This document shows, one piece after another, positions 9,101 through 17,322 of a stretch of DNA of 47,287 nt. Positions within the stretch are counted from its first letter, which is position 1, and each line of letters opens with the position of its first letter. The notes under the pieces were generated by a model that did no database searches, had not been told where the DNA came from, and saw nothing but the letters and a program-made list of their open reading frames with translations. The translations under genes were made by a program, and so were the position numbers. The stretch comes from Blastopirellula sp. (GTDB taxonomy: Bacteria; Planctomycetota; Planctomycetia; Pirellulales; Pirellulaceae): contig NZVR01000126.1 of assembly GCA_002701545.1 (NCBI GenBank), positions 105,665 through 152,951 of the forward strand, read 5' to 3'.

Positions 9101-9798
9101 TTGACGACCTGCGCCGTAAAATCAATAACATCGGCGCGGTGAATATGGAAGCGCTGAATGAACTGGAAGAATTGGAAGACCGGTTTAATTCGCTCTCCTC
9201 GCAGTTTCAAGATCTCAGTGATGCCAAAGACGCGTTAGAACGCATTATCGACCGGATCAATGCAGACAGTCGGCGCTTGTTCAGCGAGACTTTGGAAGCC
9301 ATTCGGCAGAATTTCCAAAACCTGTATCGCCGCGCCTTTGGCGGTGGGCACGCAGATATCGTGCTTGAAGAAGGCGTTGACGTTTTGGAGGCAGGCATTG
9401 AAATCATTGCGACTCCTCCCGGAAAACCGTCGTTTAACAATTCGTTGCTTAGCGGTGGGGAAAAGGCGTTGACCGCGGTGGCACTTCTGTTGGGCATCTT
9501 TGAATTTCGGCCCAGTCCGTTCTGTGTGCTCGATGAGGTCGATGCGCCGTTTGACGAGGCCAATATCGGGCGCTTTGTTGATGTGCTGACCGAATTTCTT
9601 CAATGGACGAAGTTTGTTGTCGTGACGCACTCCAAGAAGACCATGACTGCGGCGACGACGTTGTACGGCGTGACGATGCAGGAATCGGGTGTGTCTAAGA
9701 AAGTGTCAGTCACATTCGAAGATGTGAGCGAAGACGGGCATATCAGTCAGGATGCGATCGAACGCTCGGGGCACGATGATGATCGCGGTGCTGCGTAG
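6169..9798 (+). CDS. smc: chromosome segregation protein SMC
   Basis: This is the SMC ATPase that, with ScpA and ScpB, organises and separates the chromosome. It has 1209 residues, normal for the family. The N-terminal ATPase half starts MLKALELSGFKSFADKT and carries the Walker A GPNGSGKS at 30-37. Long heptad-rich coiled coils follow (about 170-510 and 670-1010). A hinge domain lies at about 520-670 (from GLVADVIQVD to GEVVDTNGTILVGPR). The C-terminal half has the ABC signature LSGGEKALTAVALL (about 1093) and the Walker B CVLDEVDAPFDEAN (about 1117). All key motifs are intact. The gene follows the FlgI-like gene by 99 nt on the same strand. scpA and scpB are not in the window. Confidence 0.97.
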   Translation: MLKALELSGFKSFADKTRFEFPAGITVVVGPNGSGKSNVVDAIKWVLGEQSAKSLRGKDMADVIFKGSGGSGRKPLNTAQATIVFDNSENRLAIDSPEVHVTRRVFRSGEGEYLINEEPCRLKDIKDLFRGTGVGTDAYSLIEQGKVDRLLQASPKDRRAIFEEAAGISRFKAKKIEAQRRLARVEQNLLRLSDIVDEVENRFRSVRNQAGKAKRYREYSGRLKDLRTQVGLTDWRRLTQELTSLTEELEQLRQTQELATQEHRQWEAEADELESQVGAAHAQIRSQETVASKNREQIASLESSIHHERSTQQEFTRQENRYRNQLSAMTTRAGDLQQRVQVTAESLATAEHEHAEVSQGLAAAEEAMQTLDTELQQLRATLKSRRAEHVQLLQTSARYSNDVAALESQVESLDKSADDARQQLGDVEAAVAQVQEEIAASNASESTLAKQQAAKTEALNAASEKLDETRRLVSRKQEELAAQQSRHSAVSERTTLLAELERRQEGISEGVSQLLEQARHATTGALRDICGLVADVIQVDLENAPMVDAALGLSAQCVIVDGSELMAALKSGSFKASGRIGFIATQQERRGGLPDPGPLRDVPGVISRVDEMIETVPAYESLMQHLLDTTWAVESLQLAFELADQYPTLRFVTVAGEVVDTNGTILVGPRRTSTGLVSRRSELRALQREKAVMEERIREAHAEIDRLKLNTEQQEAGCKKLQDERQQANELLSDQRVTSRTLLDRSQQLDTQQSRLRTELEEYQQQREAAAEQVGTVQDQLKSSQSRLAEVEQFLGDHDKQLAGIDGRRQQQNQVVTAARIEVVKSEQMVDGLRARLLQFQEDKRERDRTLQQVHAQLDDATERIRQSERSILQATSDLASAYLLKEQLADAIHTETVANEELLVKRKELLRQAEAARQRIRKTDETLHARELAAGQIGHKRESLAERMRDDYGIELAREAEDSTEPIEAREEIESEIDDLRRKINNIGAVNMEALNELEELEDRFNSLSSQFQDLSDAKDALERIIDRINADSRRLFSETLEAIRQNFQNLYRRAFGGGHADIVLEEGVDVLEAGIEIIATPPGKPSFNNSLLSGGEKALTAVALLLGIFEFRPSPFCVLDEVDAPFDEANIGRFVDVLTEFLQWTKFVVVTHSKKTMTAATTLYGVTMQESGVSKKVSVTFEDVSEDGHISQDAIERSGHDDDRGAA

Positions 9799-9965
9799 CT
9801 TGGCAACACGCTTCGTATGCTGCTGTGACTGGCTTATGCAACCTGGTTCGATTGCGTCTGTCCATTGCGTTGAGTCGCCCTTTGTCAGACAATGAACGGG
9901 CGTCCTGAGCAGTGCGGTGTTTCCGGATCGTAACCAGTACCCATCGAAAGTCGGTTGGAGTCCAC

Positions 9966-12590
9966 GTGTACAGAACGGTGAGACCAATCATCTGTTGCCT
10001 GACTTTGTTGATGCTGTCAGGCCGTGTCGCAGATGCTGATGATGTCGCGCGACCCACAAGAGTTCGTGGCGGCCTGCTGGCGTTGTATGATTTTACGTCC
10101 GCCAACAAAAAGATGGTTGCGGATCGCAGTGGTGTGGGACAACCACTTGCCCTGCGCGTGACCGATCCGGCAGTGGCGAGGCAGACCCCCACCGGCTTAG
10201 AAATTCGTGGCAGGACGATGGTGGCTTCCGAGCAGCCGGCGTTGAAAATTACCCGTGCGATTCAACGGACGGGTGCCTTGACCGTCGAGGCTTGGCTGCA
10301 TCCCACGCGACTTGATCAAGATGGTCCGGCACGTATTGTGACCCTGTCTCGCAATTCCAGTGAGCGCAATTTCACATTGGGGCAAGACGGGGATCGGTTG
10401 GACGTGCGTTTGCGCACATCGAAAACCAGCAAAAATGGGATGCCGTCCTTGAGCTTGCCGGCAGGCAGTTTGCGGAGCCAACGCACCCACTTCGTTTATA
10501 CCCATGCTCGTAATGGGCGGACGCGGATGTTTCTCGATGGACAACAAGTGTTGGAAAAACAGCTGGCGGGGCAAACCACAAACTGGGATGAGTCGTTTCG
10601 GCTGGCCTTGGCAAATGAGCTGAGCGGAGATCGACCCTGGGAAGGTACTTTGCTGTTAGTGGCGATTTACGGTCGCGAGCTGACAGCTGCCGAAGTGCAA
10701 GTGAATTTTGCCGCAGGCCCCACCGCACGAAGTCCCTCAGCAGTAGCGCACGATCAGAAGCGGCACCGGTTCGAGACCAAGATTGCCCCTCTGTTGGCCA
10801 ACCATTGCCTGGAGTGCCACGACGAAAGTACTCGGCAAGGTGGTTTGGTGTTATCCACCAAGACTGGAGCCTTGGCTGGTGGTCAGAGTGGCAAAGCGAT
10901 TGTGCCCGGCAACCTGAAGGAAAGCCTGTTGTGGGAGTACGTGGCTGCCGGTGAGATGCCTAAGGATCGCCCACCCTTAACGGAGCAGGAACAACAAGTT
11001 CTGAAGTCCTGGATTGCGGACAAGGCAACCTGGTCGTTGGCGACGATTGACCCTGCGCTTTATTTGCACGGCAACGCATCGCAGAAGGTGTGGGTTCAGC
11101 GGCTGACACAATCGGAATACATTGCCACTGTACACGCTGCGGTTGGTGTGGATATCGCCAAGGAAGCTCGGGAACTGCTGCCGCCAGACCTGCGGGCGGA
11201 CGGTTTCAGTAACACCGCTTACAACCTGAGCGTCGATCTCAAACACGTCGAAGCGTATGCGCGGCTGGCTGAATTGATCACGCGTCGAATGGACATCTTG
11301 AAGTTTGCGACGAAGTTTTCTAAGAGTCGCAAGCTATCCACCGACGCAACGATGCGGGACTTTGTTGCCGATATGGGCAAGTGGGTTTTGCGAGGGCCGC
11401 TGGACGATCGCGAAGTGACCAACTTCAGTGGAATTGCGACCTCTGTGGCCAGCGCTGGTGGCGATTATGAGGAAGCCGTGAGGTTCATTCTGGAGGCCAT
11501 GTTGCAGTCTCCACGGTTCATTTACCGACTCGAAAACCAGCGGGGTGATGGTGGTCGCTGGCCTGCAGGAAGCTATGAACTGGCGACGCGGATCAGCTAT
11601 ATCGTCTGGGGAGCTCCTCCAGACGAAGCACTGATGCGTGCGGCGGACCAGGGAACGCTGGATTCAGAGGGCGTCCCACAGCAGGTACAACGTATGTTGC
11701 AGGATCCACGGGCTGTGAGCCGATCGTTGGAATTCTTTGCCGAATGGCTCAACTTGAGTCGGTTGGACAACATGAACCCCAATCGCAAACGCTATCCGGA
11801 TTGGTCTCCGGAACTGGCCGCCGATATGCGCGCCGAGACACTCGCATTTTGCCAGCACATTGTGTGGCATGAGAAACGCCCCCTGGCGGATCTTCTGAAC
11901 GCTCAAGTGACGTTTGTCACACCGCGTTTGGCGCGGCATTACGGTTTGCAAACATCGGCCACGGAGTTGCATCGCATCGACTTGACGGAAACTCCCGGGA
12001 GAGGTGGACTGCTGACGCAAGGCAGTGTCTTGACCGTTGGGGGCGACCATGCCTCGATGGTGTCCCGCGGACTGTTCGTCTTCCATGATCTGCTGCGAGG
12101 TATCGTGAAGGATCCGCCACCGTGTGTTGACACAACGCCGGTACCGACCAAAGTCGGGCTGACGCAACGGAGCATTGCCGAAGCGCGTATCGCGAATCGC
12201 CAGTGCGGTGGTTGCCATGCAAAATTCGAACCGCTGGCCTTCGGACTGGAGAAATTCGACGGCCTGGGGTCTTATCGAGATATCGACGAACACAAAAATC
12301 GCCTGCGAGAAGACGGGCAAATACTGTTCCCGGGGGCTGCTAATCCGGTCAAGTATAAAACGTCTTCCGAGCTGATGGACTTGTTGGCCAAGAGCTCGCG
12401 GGTGCAGGAGACGATGACTTGGAAGCTGACGCAATTCGCCTTAGGACGTCCATTAACGGCTGCAGATGCACCGCTGGTCAGGCAAGTGCATCAAAAGTCG
12501 CAGGCGGCCGGCGGAACCTATGCCAGTCTGATCACAGCGATTGTTACCAGCGATCTGGTGATGATGACCAACACGGAGATGGATCCATGA
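9966..12590 (+). CDS. secreted LamG + cytochrome-type + DUF1592/1588/1585 protein
   Basis: This is one of the large exported proteins typical of planctomycetes; no activity is established for the family. I chose the GTG at 9966 because GGAG lies 5 nt upstream and the signal peptide (VYRTVRPIICCLTLLML) starts there; an in-frame GTG at 9912 is the alternative. Domains in order: a LamG/concanavalin-like region (about 55-245), a cytochrome-like region with the haem motif CLECH (about 280), then the DUF1587/1592/1588/1585 series. This includes RFIYRLENQ, AEWLNLSRLD and a second CxxCH in CGGCHAKFEPLAFG (about 746), and ends with QFALGRPL. The stop overlaps the DUF1552 start by ATGA, so the two are translated together and probably work as a pair in the cell envelope. 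Confidence 0.88.
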   Translation: MYRTVRPIICCLTLLMLSGRVADADDVARPTRVRGGLLALYDFTSANKKMVADRSGVGQPLALRVTDPAVARQTPTGLEIRGRTMVASEQPALKITRAIQRTGALTVEAWLHPTRLDQDGPARIVTLSRNSSERNFTLGQDGDRLDVRLRTSKTSKNGMPSLSLPAGSLRSQRTHFVYTHARNGRTRMFLDGQQVLEKQLAGQTTNWDESFRLALANELSGDRPWEGTLLLVAIYGRELTAAEVQVNFAAGPTARSPSAVAHDQKRHRFETKIAPLLANHCLECHDESTRQGGLVLSTKTGALAGGQSGKAIVPGNLKESLLWEYVAAGEMPKDRPPLTEQEQQVLKSWIADKATWSLATIDPALYLHGNASQKVWVQRLTQSEYIATVHAAVGVDIAKEARELLPPDLRADGFSNTAYNLSVDLKHVEAYARLAELITRRMDILKFATKFSKSRKLSTDATMRDFVADMGKWVLRGPLDDREVTNFSGIATSVASAGGDYEEAVRFILEAMLQSPRFIYRLENQRGDGGRWPAGSYELATRISYIVWGAPPDEALMRAADQGTLDSEGVPQQVQRMLQDPRAVSRSLEFFAEWLNLSRLDNMNPNRKRYPDWSPELAADMRAETLAFCQHIVWHEKRPLADLLNAQVTFVTPRLARHYGLQTSATELHRIDLTETPGRGGLLTQGSVLTVGGDHASMVSRGLFVFHDLLRGIVKDPPPCVDTTPVPTKVGLTQRSIAEARIANRQCGGCHAKFEPLAFGLEKFDGLGSYRDIDEHKNRLREDGQILFPGAANPVKYKTSSELMDLLAKSSRVQETMTWKLTQFALGRPLTAADAPLVRQVHQKSQAAGGTYASLITAIVTSDLVMMTNTEMDP

Positions 12591-14011
12591 CCAAGCGACA
12601 TGTCAGTCGACGCACGTTACTGAAAGGCATTGGCTCGGTCACCATTGGCCTGCCGTTGCTTGAGGAAATGATCTTGCCTCCTGCGGGGGCCGCTGGCGCA
12701 GGCGTTCCGGTGCGCGCTTTCAATGTGTTCTTTGGTCTTGGCGTGCCGGCCCCTCTCCAGGCAGAGGGGTTCGAGGGGGTTCTTGAACCGCTTAAGCCGT
12801 TGGGCGACAAATTGCTGATTATGCGAAATGTGGACCAGGTTCGCTGCGATGAGAGGGGGATTAATGCACATTACGACGGGGCGTCTGCGGCATTTACTGC
12901 CGAGCCACCAGACGGGGAGGCACGGGCTGGTGGGCCGTCGATTGAGCAGGTCGTGCGGCAGGCACATTATCCCCAAGGTTTACCAAGTGGGATGGTCCCC
13001 ACGCTGGTCGCCGGGACATTCTTTCGTCGCAGTCGCGTGGGACGTTACGTGCACAGCTATAACCTCGACGGTACGGTTGCCGCATTGATGCAGGAAAAAC
13101 CGCGCGATGTGTTTGACCGTGTGTTTGGCACGATCCCGACCTCGGGAGACGATGGCGACGTCCGGCTCAGTCGTTTGCGTCGGAGCGTTTTGGATTCCGT
13201 CGTGGAGCAATATCGATACTATACCGGTGCACGTTCTCCGTTGGGTACAGCCTCGCGGACTCGCGTTGGCGAGCATCTGGATCGGATTCGCGAATTTGAA
13301 CAGCGCGCGTACGAGATGAAAGAACGGTTGCCAGGTGCGCCGCCGCTCCCCGCCCGCTCACAACTTGCACATGGGGGTGCTGCCGACCCAGGCGGACAGG
13401 GGATCGATATTACCTTGGACGAATTGACCACCGAATGGCGGCTCATGGCAGATCTTTACGCTCTGGCAATTCAACTCGATCGCGTGCGATTCGGGTCTTT
13501 GACCTTCTTGGCCGCTGGCGAACGTCTGCGGATTACAGGTGACTATGAGTATGGAGGGCGAAAGATTTGGACTTTCGATGACGCTGCCCAGCTAAATGCC
13601 TCTGGTGACAAGGGCTGCAGTCACGAATGGTGGCACAAGTTTGACGAAAAGAAACGCAACGAACAGCTGCGCGCCCATGCGCATATGAAAATGCGTGAGG
13701 TCGCTTACTTTTTGACGCGGCTGGATGACGAGTCCTCGCTGGAATCGAACGGCAAGACCATCTTGGAAAACTCGATGATCACGGTATCCACCGAGTCGGG
13801 AGACGGACGCCACAACAATGTCCAACGCGAATTGTCAGGCGTCTTTCATGCCATCACAGGAGCCAATGGCCGTTTCCAAACGGGGCGCATCATGGATGTG
13901 GGAGCGGAAGGCATCGATGTCTACAATACCATGCTGACTGCGATGAACTGCCCGCGCCAACTTGGGCCAGAACAACGTGAAGGTCAGGCGGTCGATGCCA
14001 TTCGCGCATAA
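12587..14011 (+). CDS. DUF1552 protein with Tat signal
   Basis: The protein is 474 residues. It begins MTKRHVSRRTLLKG, a clear twin-arginine export signal (SRRTLLKG), followed by GIGSVTIGLPLLEEM, which is characteristic of the DUF1552 family. Export of a folded protein to the periplasm is expected. The start ATG at 12587 overlaps the upstream stop (ATGA), which fixes both the start and the co-translation. DUF1552 and DUF1592-type genes are paired throughout planctomycetes; a redox or polymer-degrading complex has been guessed from the haem motifs, but no function is established. Recognisable segments include RAFNVFFGLGVP, GGPSIEQVV and TVSTESGDGRHNN. The protein appears intact. Confidence 0.88.
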   Translation: MTKRHVSRRTLLKGIGSVTIGLPLLEEMILPPAGAAGAGVPVRAFNVFFGLGVPAPLQAEGFEGVLEPLKPLGDKLLIMRNVDQVRCDERGINAHYDGASAAFTAEPPDGEARAGGPSIEQVVRQAHYPQGLPSGMVPTLVAGTFFRRSRVGRYVHSYNLDGTVAALMQEKPRDVFDRVFGTIPTSGDDGDVRLSRLRRSVLDSVVEQYRYYTGARSPLGTASRTRVGEHLDRIREFEQRAYEMKERLPGAPPLPARSQLAHGGAADPGGQGIDITLDELTTEWRLMADLYALAIQLDRVRFGSLTFLAAGERLRITGDYEYGGRKIWTFDDAAQLNASGDKGCSHEWWHKFDEKKRNEQLRAHAHMKMREVAYFLTRLDDESSLESNGKTILENSMITVSTESGDGRHNNVQRELSGVFHAITGANGRFQTGRIMDVGAEGIDVYNTMLTAMNCPRQLGPEQREGQAVDAIRA

Positions 14012-14254
14012 GCACAGCAACTTGCGCGCAGTCAGGGGATGGCACTAGCGCTGCCAGCAATGCGGCGTCCCGCGTCTTACCTGAATTCTATCCCAGTTTA
14101 ACGTGCCGCATATTTTTTCCGGTAAATACCGCAATCTCCTGGAAATCAATCTGTTCGCATTTCGCCACCGCCGATAAAAGACGCTTAGGGAAAATCCCCC
14201 AATCAGACTGGGAGGCGTACTCCTCTCGGGCCCGCTGAGCAAGGGAGTCACGCG

Positions 14255-15265
14255 ATGCGGAAATTCGGTGCTAAGACGCTAGTTGTTGTCGGAATCATTC
14301 ACACTGCGGTGATCTGTCAGGGAGAAGGATTGCCTCCCGAGCCGCTTCCGTGCTCGAAGTGGGTTCGCTTCGAAATTGTCCTTGGTCGCGTCACCGCCTC
14401 CCGTCCACGTTGTCGGAAAAACCAGCGGTTCACCGTTGAGAAACCGGACGTTGGTGTGCAGGAAGTGCTGACCTTCGCTTCGCAAGGTGAAATTCCCTCG
14501 ATACAGTGGCGACGGACGGAACCGACAGGCACGTTCAGCTTGATGTTGGAGAGTGGCAACATTGTTTCTTTAGAGTCTGCACAACACTTGGCCGGCAAGG
14601 AAACGACACTCCACTACCGCCAACCGAAAATCGGACCGGTGGTGTTCACGGTAAAAACGGCAGGGCAAACGACCACGTATCAGGCAGACTCTCTCTGGCA
14701 CCTGTTCCTGCTCTCTCCTGCGATGAGCGCAGAGCACTTGATTCCCTTGATCGAGCGTCTGCGGCCACACTGGCATTTGGATACTCAAGCCCAACGGCTG
14801 GCGGCGGAATTGCAAACTCTGGCCGACAACGATTGGCGCCCCGATCATCAACAGATGGCGAAATGGGTCGAAGATCTGGCGAGTGACCAGTTTCAGAAAC
14901 GCAATCAGGCGGACAGTGCCCTGCGCGCATGTGGCTTCGCCGCGCTATCTCACTTGAGAGCTTATAAGGCAAGTCAGTTATCTCCGGAACAACAAGAGCG
15001 TTTGCAGAAGATCCAGCAAGGTCTGCGGTTAGAAGCAGGTGACACCCCCTTCCGAATGGCTCGCTGGTTGAGTGAAGATAAGCACATCTGGCTCTCCTTG
15101 TTGGCGCACGGCGAGGCGAGTGTTCGGCAGACGGCCGCCTTACGCTTATCCAAGCTGTGTCAGCGCCCGATCGACTTCGATCCGCATGCTCCCGGCAGTG
15201 AACGGCGCCTGCAAATCGAGCGACTTTCACCCCTGTTGGCGACAGATTCGCAGAATTCGCGGTAA
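14255..15265 (+). CDS. exported hypothetical protein
   Basis: I do not recognise a characterised family. The 336-residue product starts with a signal peptide (MRKFGAKTLVVVGIIHTAV). An N-terminal beta-rich part (about 30-150) contains repeated short strands. A helical, Gln/Leu/Arg-rich C-terminal half follows (about 165-330), with HEAT-like or armadillo-like helix pairs such as DSALRACGFAALSHL and VRQTAALRLSKLC. GGGAG-type spacing supports the start: GGGAG lies at 14243-14247, 7 nt before the ATG. It lies 243 nt after the DUF1552 gene and looks like a lineage-specific secreted protein. Its position does not reveal a role. Confidence 0.7.
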   Translation: MRKFGAKTLVVVGIIHTAVICQGEGLPPEPLPCSKWVRFEIVLGRVTASRPRCRKNQRFTVEKPDVGVQEVLTFASQGEIPSIQWRRTEPTGTFSLMLESGNIVSLESAQHLAGKETTLHYRQPKIGPVVFTVKTAGQTTTYQADSLWHLFLLSPAMSAEHLIPLIERLRPHWHLDTQAQRLAAELQTLADNDWRPDHQQMAKWVEDLASDQFQKRNQADSALRACGFAALSHLRAYKASQLSPEQQERLQKIQQGLRLEAGDTPFRMARWLSEDKHIWLSLLAHGEASVRQTAALRLSKLCQRPIDFDPHAPGSERRLQIERLSPLLATDSQNSR

Positions 15266-15427
15266 TCTTCCGCTTGGTACGCCGAGACGTGCGACAAATT
15301 GTCCGTCTTAACAGCCAGGGAATCCTGCGATAAAATAAATACTGGCAGTGGCTTGCGCTTCTCCGGGGGCCGGTTACTGCATTTTGGCCTTTTGGTTTTG
15401 AATCCCTTAGAGCAACACAGTGTAGTC

Positions 15428-15841
15428 ATGCCGACCATCAAGTTTGTGAAAGAGAACAAAGAGATCGAGGTTCCTCCCGGCGCGAATCTTCGCGCGGAAG
15501 CGTTGAAGGCGGGAATCAATGTGAATCACATGGTTTGTGGTGTGAGTGAAGGTGTTGACGCGTTCGCGGCCAACGCTGGAAAGATGTTGAACTGCCGTGG
15601 TTTCGGACTGTGTGGCACCTGCCGTGTTCTCATCACTGCGGGCGCGGAAAATGTCAACGAGATGACAACCCTTGAACAGCTGAAGTTCAAGTACGCCCCG
15701 GTACCCGATCCGATGCCGGCGATGGCCTTCATTGGTCATGAGGATACGATGCGTCTCGCCTGCAAGACGCAGGTGAACGGCGATGTTGAGGTAGAAACGA
15801 TGCCAGAGATGAATATGTTTGGCGAGAACTTCTTTAGCTAG
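15428..15841 (+). CDS. 2Fe-2S ferredoxin
   Basis: This is a small electron carrier of 137 residues with a single 2Fe-2S domain. The cluster ligands follow the plant/adrenodoxin pattern: C-x5-C-x2-C in NCRGFGLCGTCRV (about 57-66), and the fourth Cys in LACKTQ. The N-terminus MPTIKFVKENKEIEV is the usual ferredoxin first strand, so I chose the ATG at 15428 over the open upstream region. No clear Shine-Dalgarno is visible. The PII gene starts 18 nt downstream on the same strand, suggesting co-transcription and a link between redox supply and nitrogen status. That link is inference. Confidence 0.88.
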   Translation: MPTIKFVKENKEIEVPPGANLRAEALKAGINVNHMVCGVSEGVDAFAANAGKMLNCRGFGLCGTCRVLITAGAENVNEMTTLEQLKFKYAPVPDPMPAMAFIGHEDTMRLACKTQVNGDVEVETMPEMNMFGENFFS

Positions 15842-15859
15842 TGCTCTGCGCAGGTCAAC

Positions 15860-16177
15860 GTGAAACAGGTCGTTGCCATCGTCAAGCCGTACCTTGCTCA
15901 GAAGGTCATCGAAAGCCTTCATCGTGCGCCGCTGGAGGCTTTGAACGTACGTGAGGTCAAAGGCTTCGGCAGACAAAAGAGCTATCTGGGTGAGTACGGC
16001 GAGAGTGAATACGCGCAAGCGTTTCTCCCTAAGGTCGAGATCACTCTCTGGGTAGACGACGCCCGGGTCGAAGAGATTGTCCGCAAGCTGGTCGAAGTTG
16101 CACGGACGGGCCGGATGGGGGATGGCAAGATATTTGTTACGCCTGTCAGTTCGTTTGACAGCATTTCGGGGGCCTGA
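15860..16177 (+). CDS. glnB: PII-family nitrogen regulatory protein
   Basis: PII proteins are trimeric sensors of ATP/ADP and 2-oxoglutarate that control ammonium uptake and glutamine synthetase. The 105-residue product starts with GTG (MKQVVAIVKPY). It carries the family core: REVKGFGRQK, a T-loop with the uridylylation-site tyrosine at 51 (SEYAQAFLPK), and the B-loop TGRMGDGKIFV. The C-terminus is shorter than usual and ends SFDSISGA, without the RxRTGE segment whose arginines contact the nucleotide in GlnB. It belongs to the PII family, but its ligand binding may differ. It follows the ferredoxin gene by 18 nt. No amtB or glnA is in the window. Confidence 0.85.
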   Translation: MKQVVAIVKPYLAQKVIESLHRAPLEALNVREVKGFGRQKSYLGEYGESEYAQAFLPKVEITLWVDDARVEEIVRKLVEVARTGRMGDGKIFVTPVSSFDSISGA

Positions 16178-16189
16178 TGGATCGGTTCC

Positions 16190-16221
16190 CAGAGGGCTCT
16201 GCCAGACGGGTCGTGACCCGT
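16190..16221. terminator. possible bidirectional terminator between converging genes
   Basis: Two short palindromes lie in the 104-nt spacer between the PII gene and the converging hydrolase gene: CAGAG-GG-CTCTG at 16190-16201 and ACGGGTC-GT-GACCCGT at 16206-16221. Neither has a T-run, so intrinsic termination is uncertain. Confidence 0.3.
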
Positions 16222-16281
16222 GATCCAGGCCACGGGTGCGTATGCCGAGCAAGGCCTAACCGCGAGAAGGCGCTTAAGGCT

Positions 16282-17163
16282 TTAGCTGGAAGCGATCGAG
16301 TCGGTCGCGCGCGGTGATGGGAGCTTGGTTTGTAACCATGTGATGAGGTACCCCAACACTTCCTCGGCCTCTGGTTCGTGATGTGGTTCGTGATACAGGC
16401 CGGGGAAGATTTTGATCTGGCAGTGGTCGCCAGCTTGCTCAGCAAATTCACAACTGGCTTGCGAACAGGTGATTTGATCTGCGTCACCGTGAAGAATCAG
16501 CGTGGGGGTCGTTAATTCTGCGGCATGCTCCCGAGCCCATTTTCCGGTATCCAACAGGTCGATTGCCAGGCGTGAGCTGATCCTCTCGTGATTCAGTGAA
16601 TCGGCCTTGAAAGCATCACGGACTTCCTGACTTCGTGTCAGCAAGTTGGTGTCAACATCCTTCGCCATCGTCAGGCTTGGCCATAAGCGATACATGAGGC
16701 GGCCGAGCAAAAGTTTGGCCACCGGTGGGCGATACGCCAGTCGCAGAGCTGGTGCGGACGCCACGAGTGCTGCCAAGTTGGGGCGTTTCCGGAGGACATA
16801 ATTCAACACCAAGCTGCCCCCCCAGCTGTGTCCAAACAACACTTGAGGTTGTTGAGGAAAACGTGTCTGTGATTCTTGCACTAACCAACCCACGCGGTCC
16901 ATCAATTGCGCGTATGCCGGGACATGTCCACGGCGGCCTTCGGTGAGTCCATGTCCGGGCAAGTCGAAAGCCAAAACAGCGAATCCGGCCTTCAGTAATT
17001 GCTGCACGACGGGTTGGTAGCGTCCGCTGTGCTCACTCAGGCCGTGCACCAGTGTGATCGCTGCCGAAACATTTCCTGTGGGGGTCCACATGCGCACGCA
17101 AGTGCGCGTCCCGTTGAGCTGGACGTATTCGATGGTTTCAGCTGACGTGGAGGGAGCGGGCAT
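16282..17163 (-). CDS. alpha/beta hydrolase, monoacylglycerol-lipase type
   Basis: This is a 293-residue serine hydrolase of the lysophospholipase/monoacylglycerol lipase family, which cleaves ester bonds of lipids or small esters. The oxyanion region reads LVHGLSEHSGRY, with the family's HGLGEHSxRY pattern. The nucleophile elbow is GHSWGGS. The acid is in LILHGDADQIT, and the histidine lies in GLYHEPHHE. All three catalytic positions are present. I see no convincing signal peptide, so it is probably cytoplasmic. It stands alone and is transcribed away from the PSCyt1 gene. The physiological substrate cannot be told. Confidence 0.88.
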   Translation of the reverse strand: MPAPSTSAETIEYVQLNGTRTCVRMWTPTGNVSAAITLVHGLSEHSGRYQPVVQQLLKAGFAVLAFDLPGHGLTEGRRGHVPAYAQLMDRVGWLVQESQTRFPQQPQVLFGHSWGGSLVLNYVLRKRPNLAALVASAPALRLAYRPPVAKLLLGRLMYRLWPSLTMAKDVDTNLLTRSQEVRDAFKADSLNHERISSRLAIDLLDTGKWAREHAAELTTPTLILHGDADQITCSQASCEFAEQAGDHCQIKIFPGLYHEPHHEPEAEEVLGYLITWLQTKLPSPRATDSIASS

Positions 17164-17322
17164 GGGGCGGCCAGTGCGTCAAAAAGGGCGCAAGAATTCA
17201 GAATAATGCATTTGTAGTTGCATGTGTTGCCGCTTGGCTGCCAAGTTAACGAGAACTTTCGATTTCACGGCAAAACTGGTCTAATATAGAAGTACGAGCT
17301 TCACCTTTATCTTGCGACTTTG

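Noticed and set aside
11664-12434. 256-residue minus-strand frame
   Set aside because: Antisense to the DUF1592-type gene; no motif and no Shine-Dalgarno.
15407-16252. 281-residue open frame on the minus strand
   Set aside because: It lies opposite the ferredoxin and PII genes, both of which have clear family motifs. The antisense translation has no recognisable domain.
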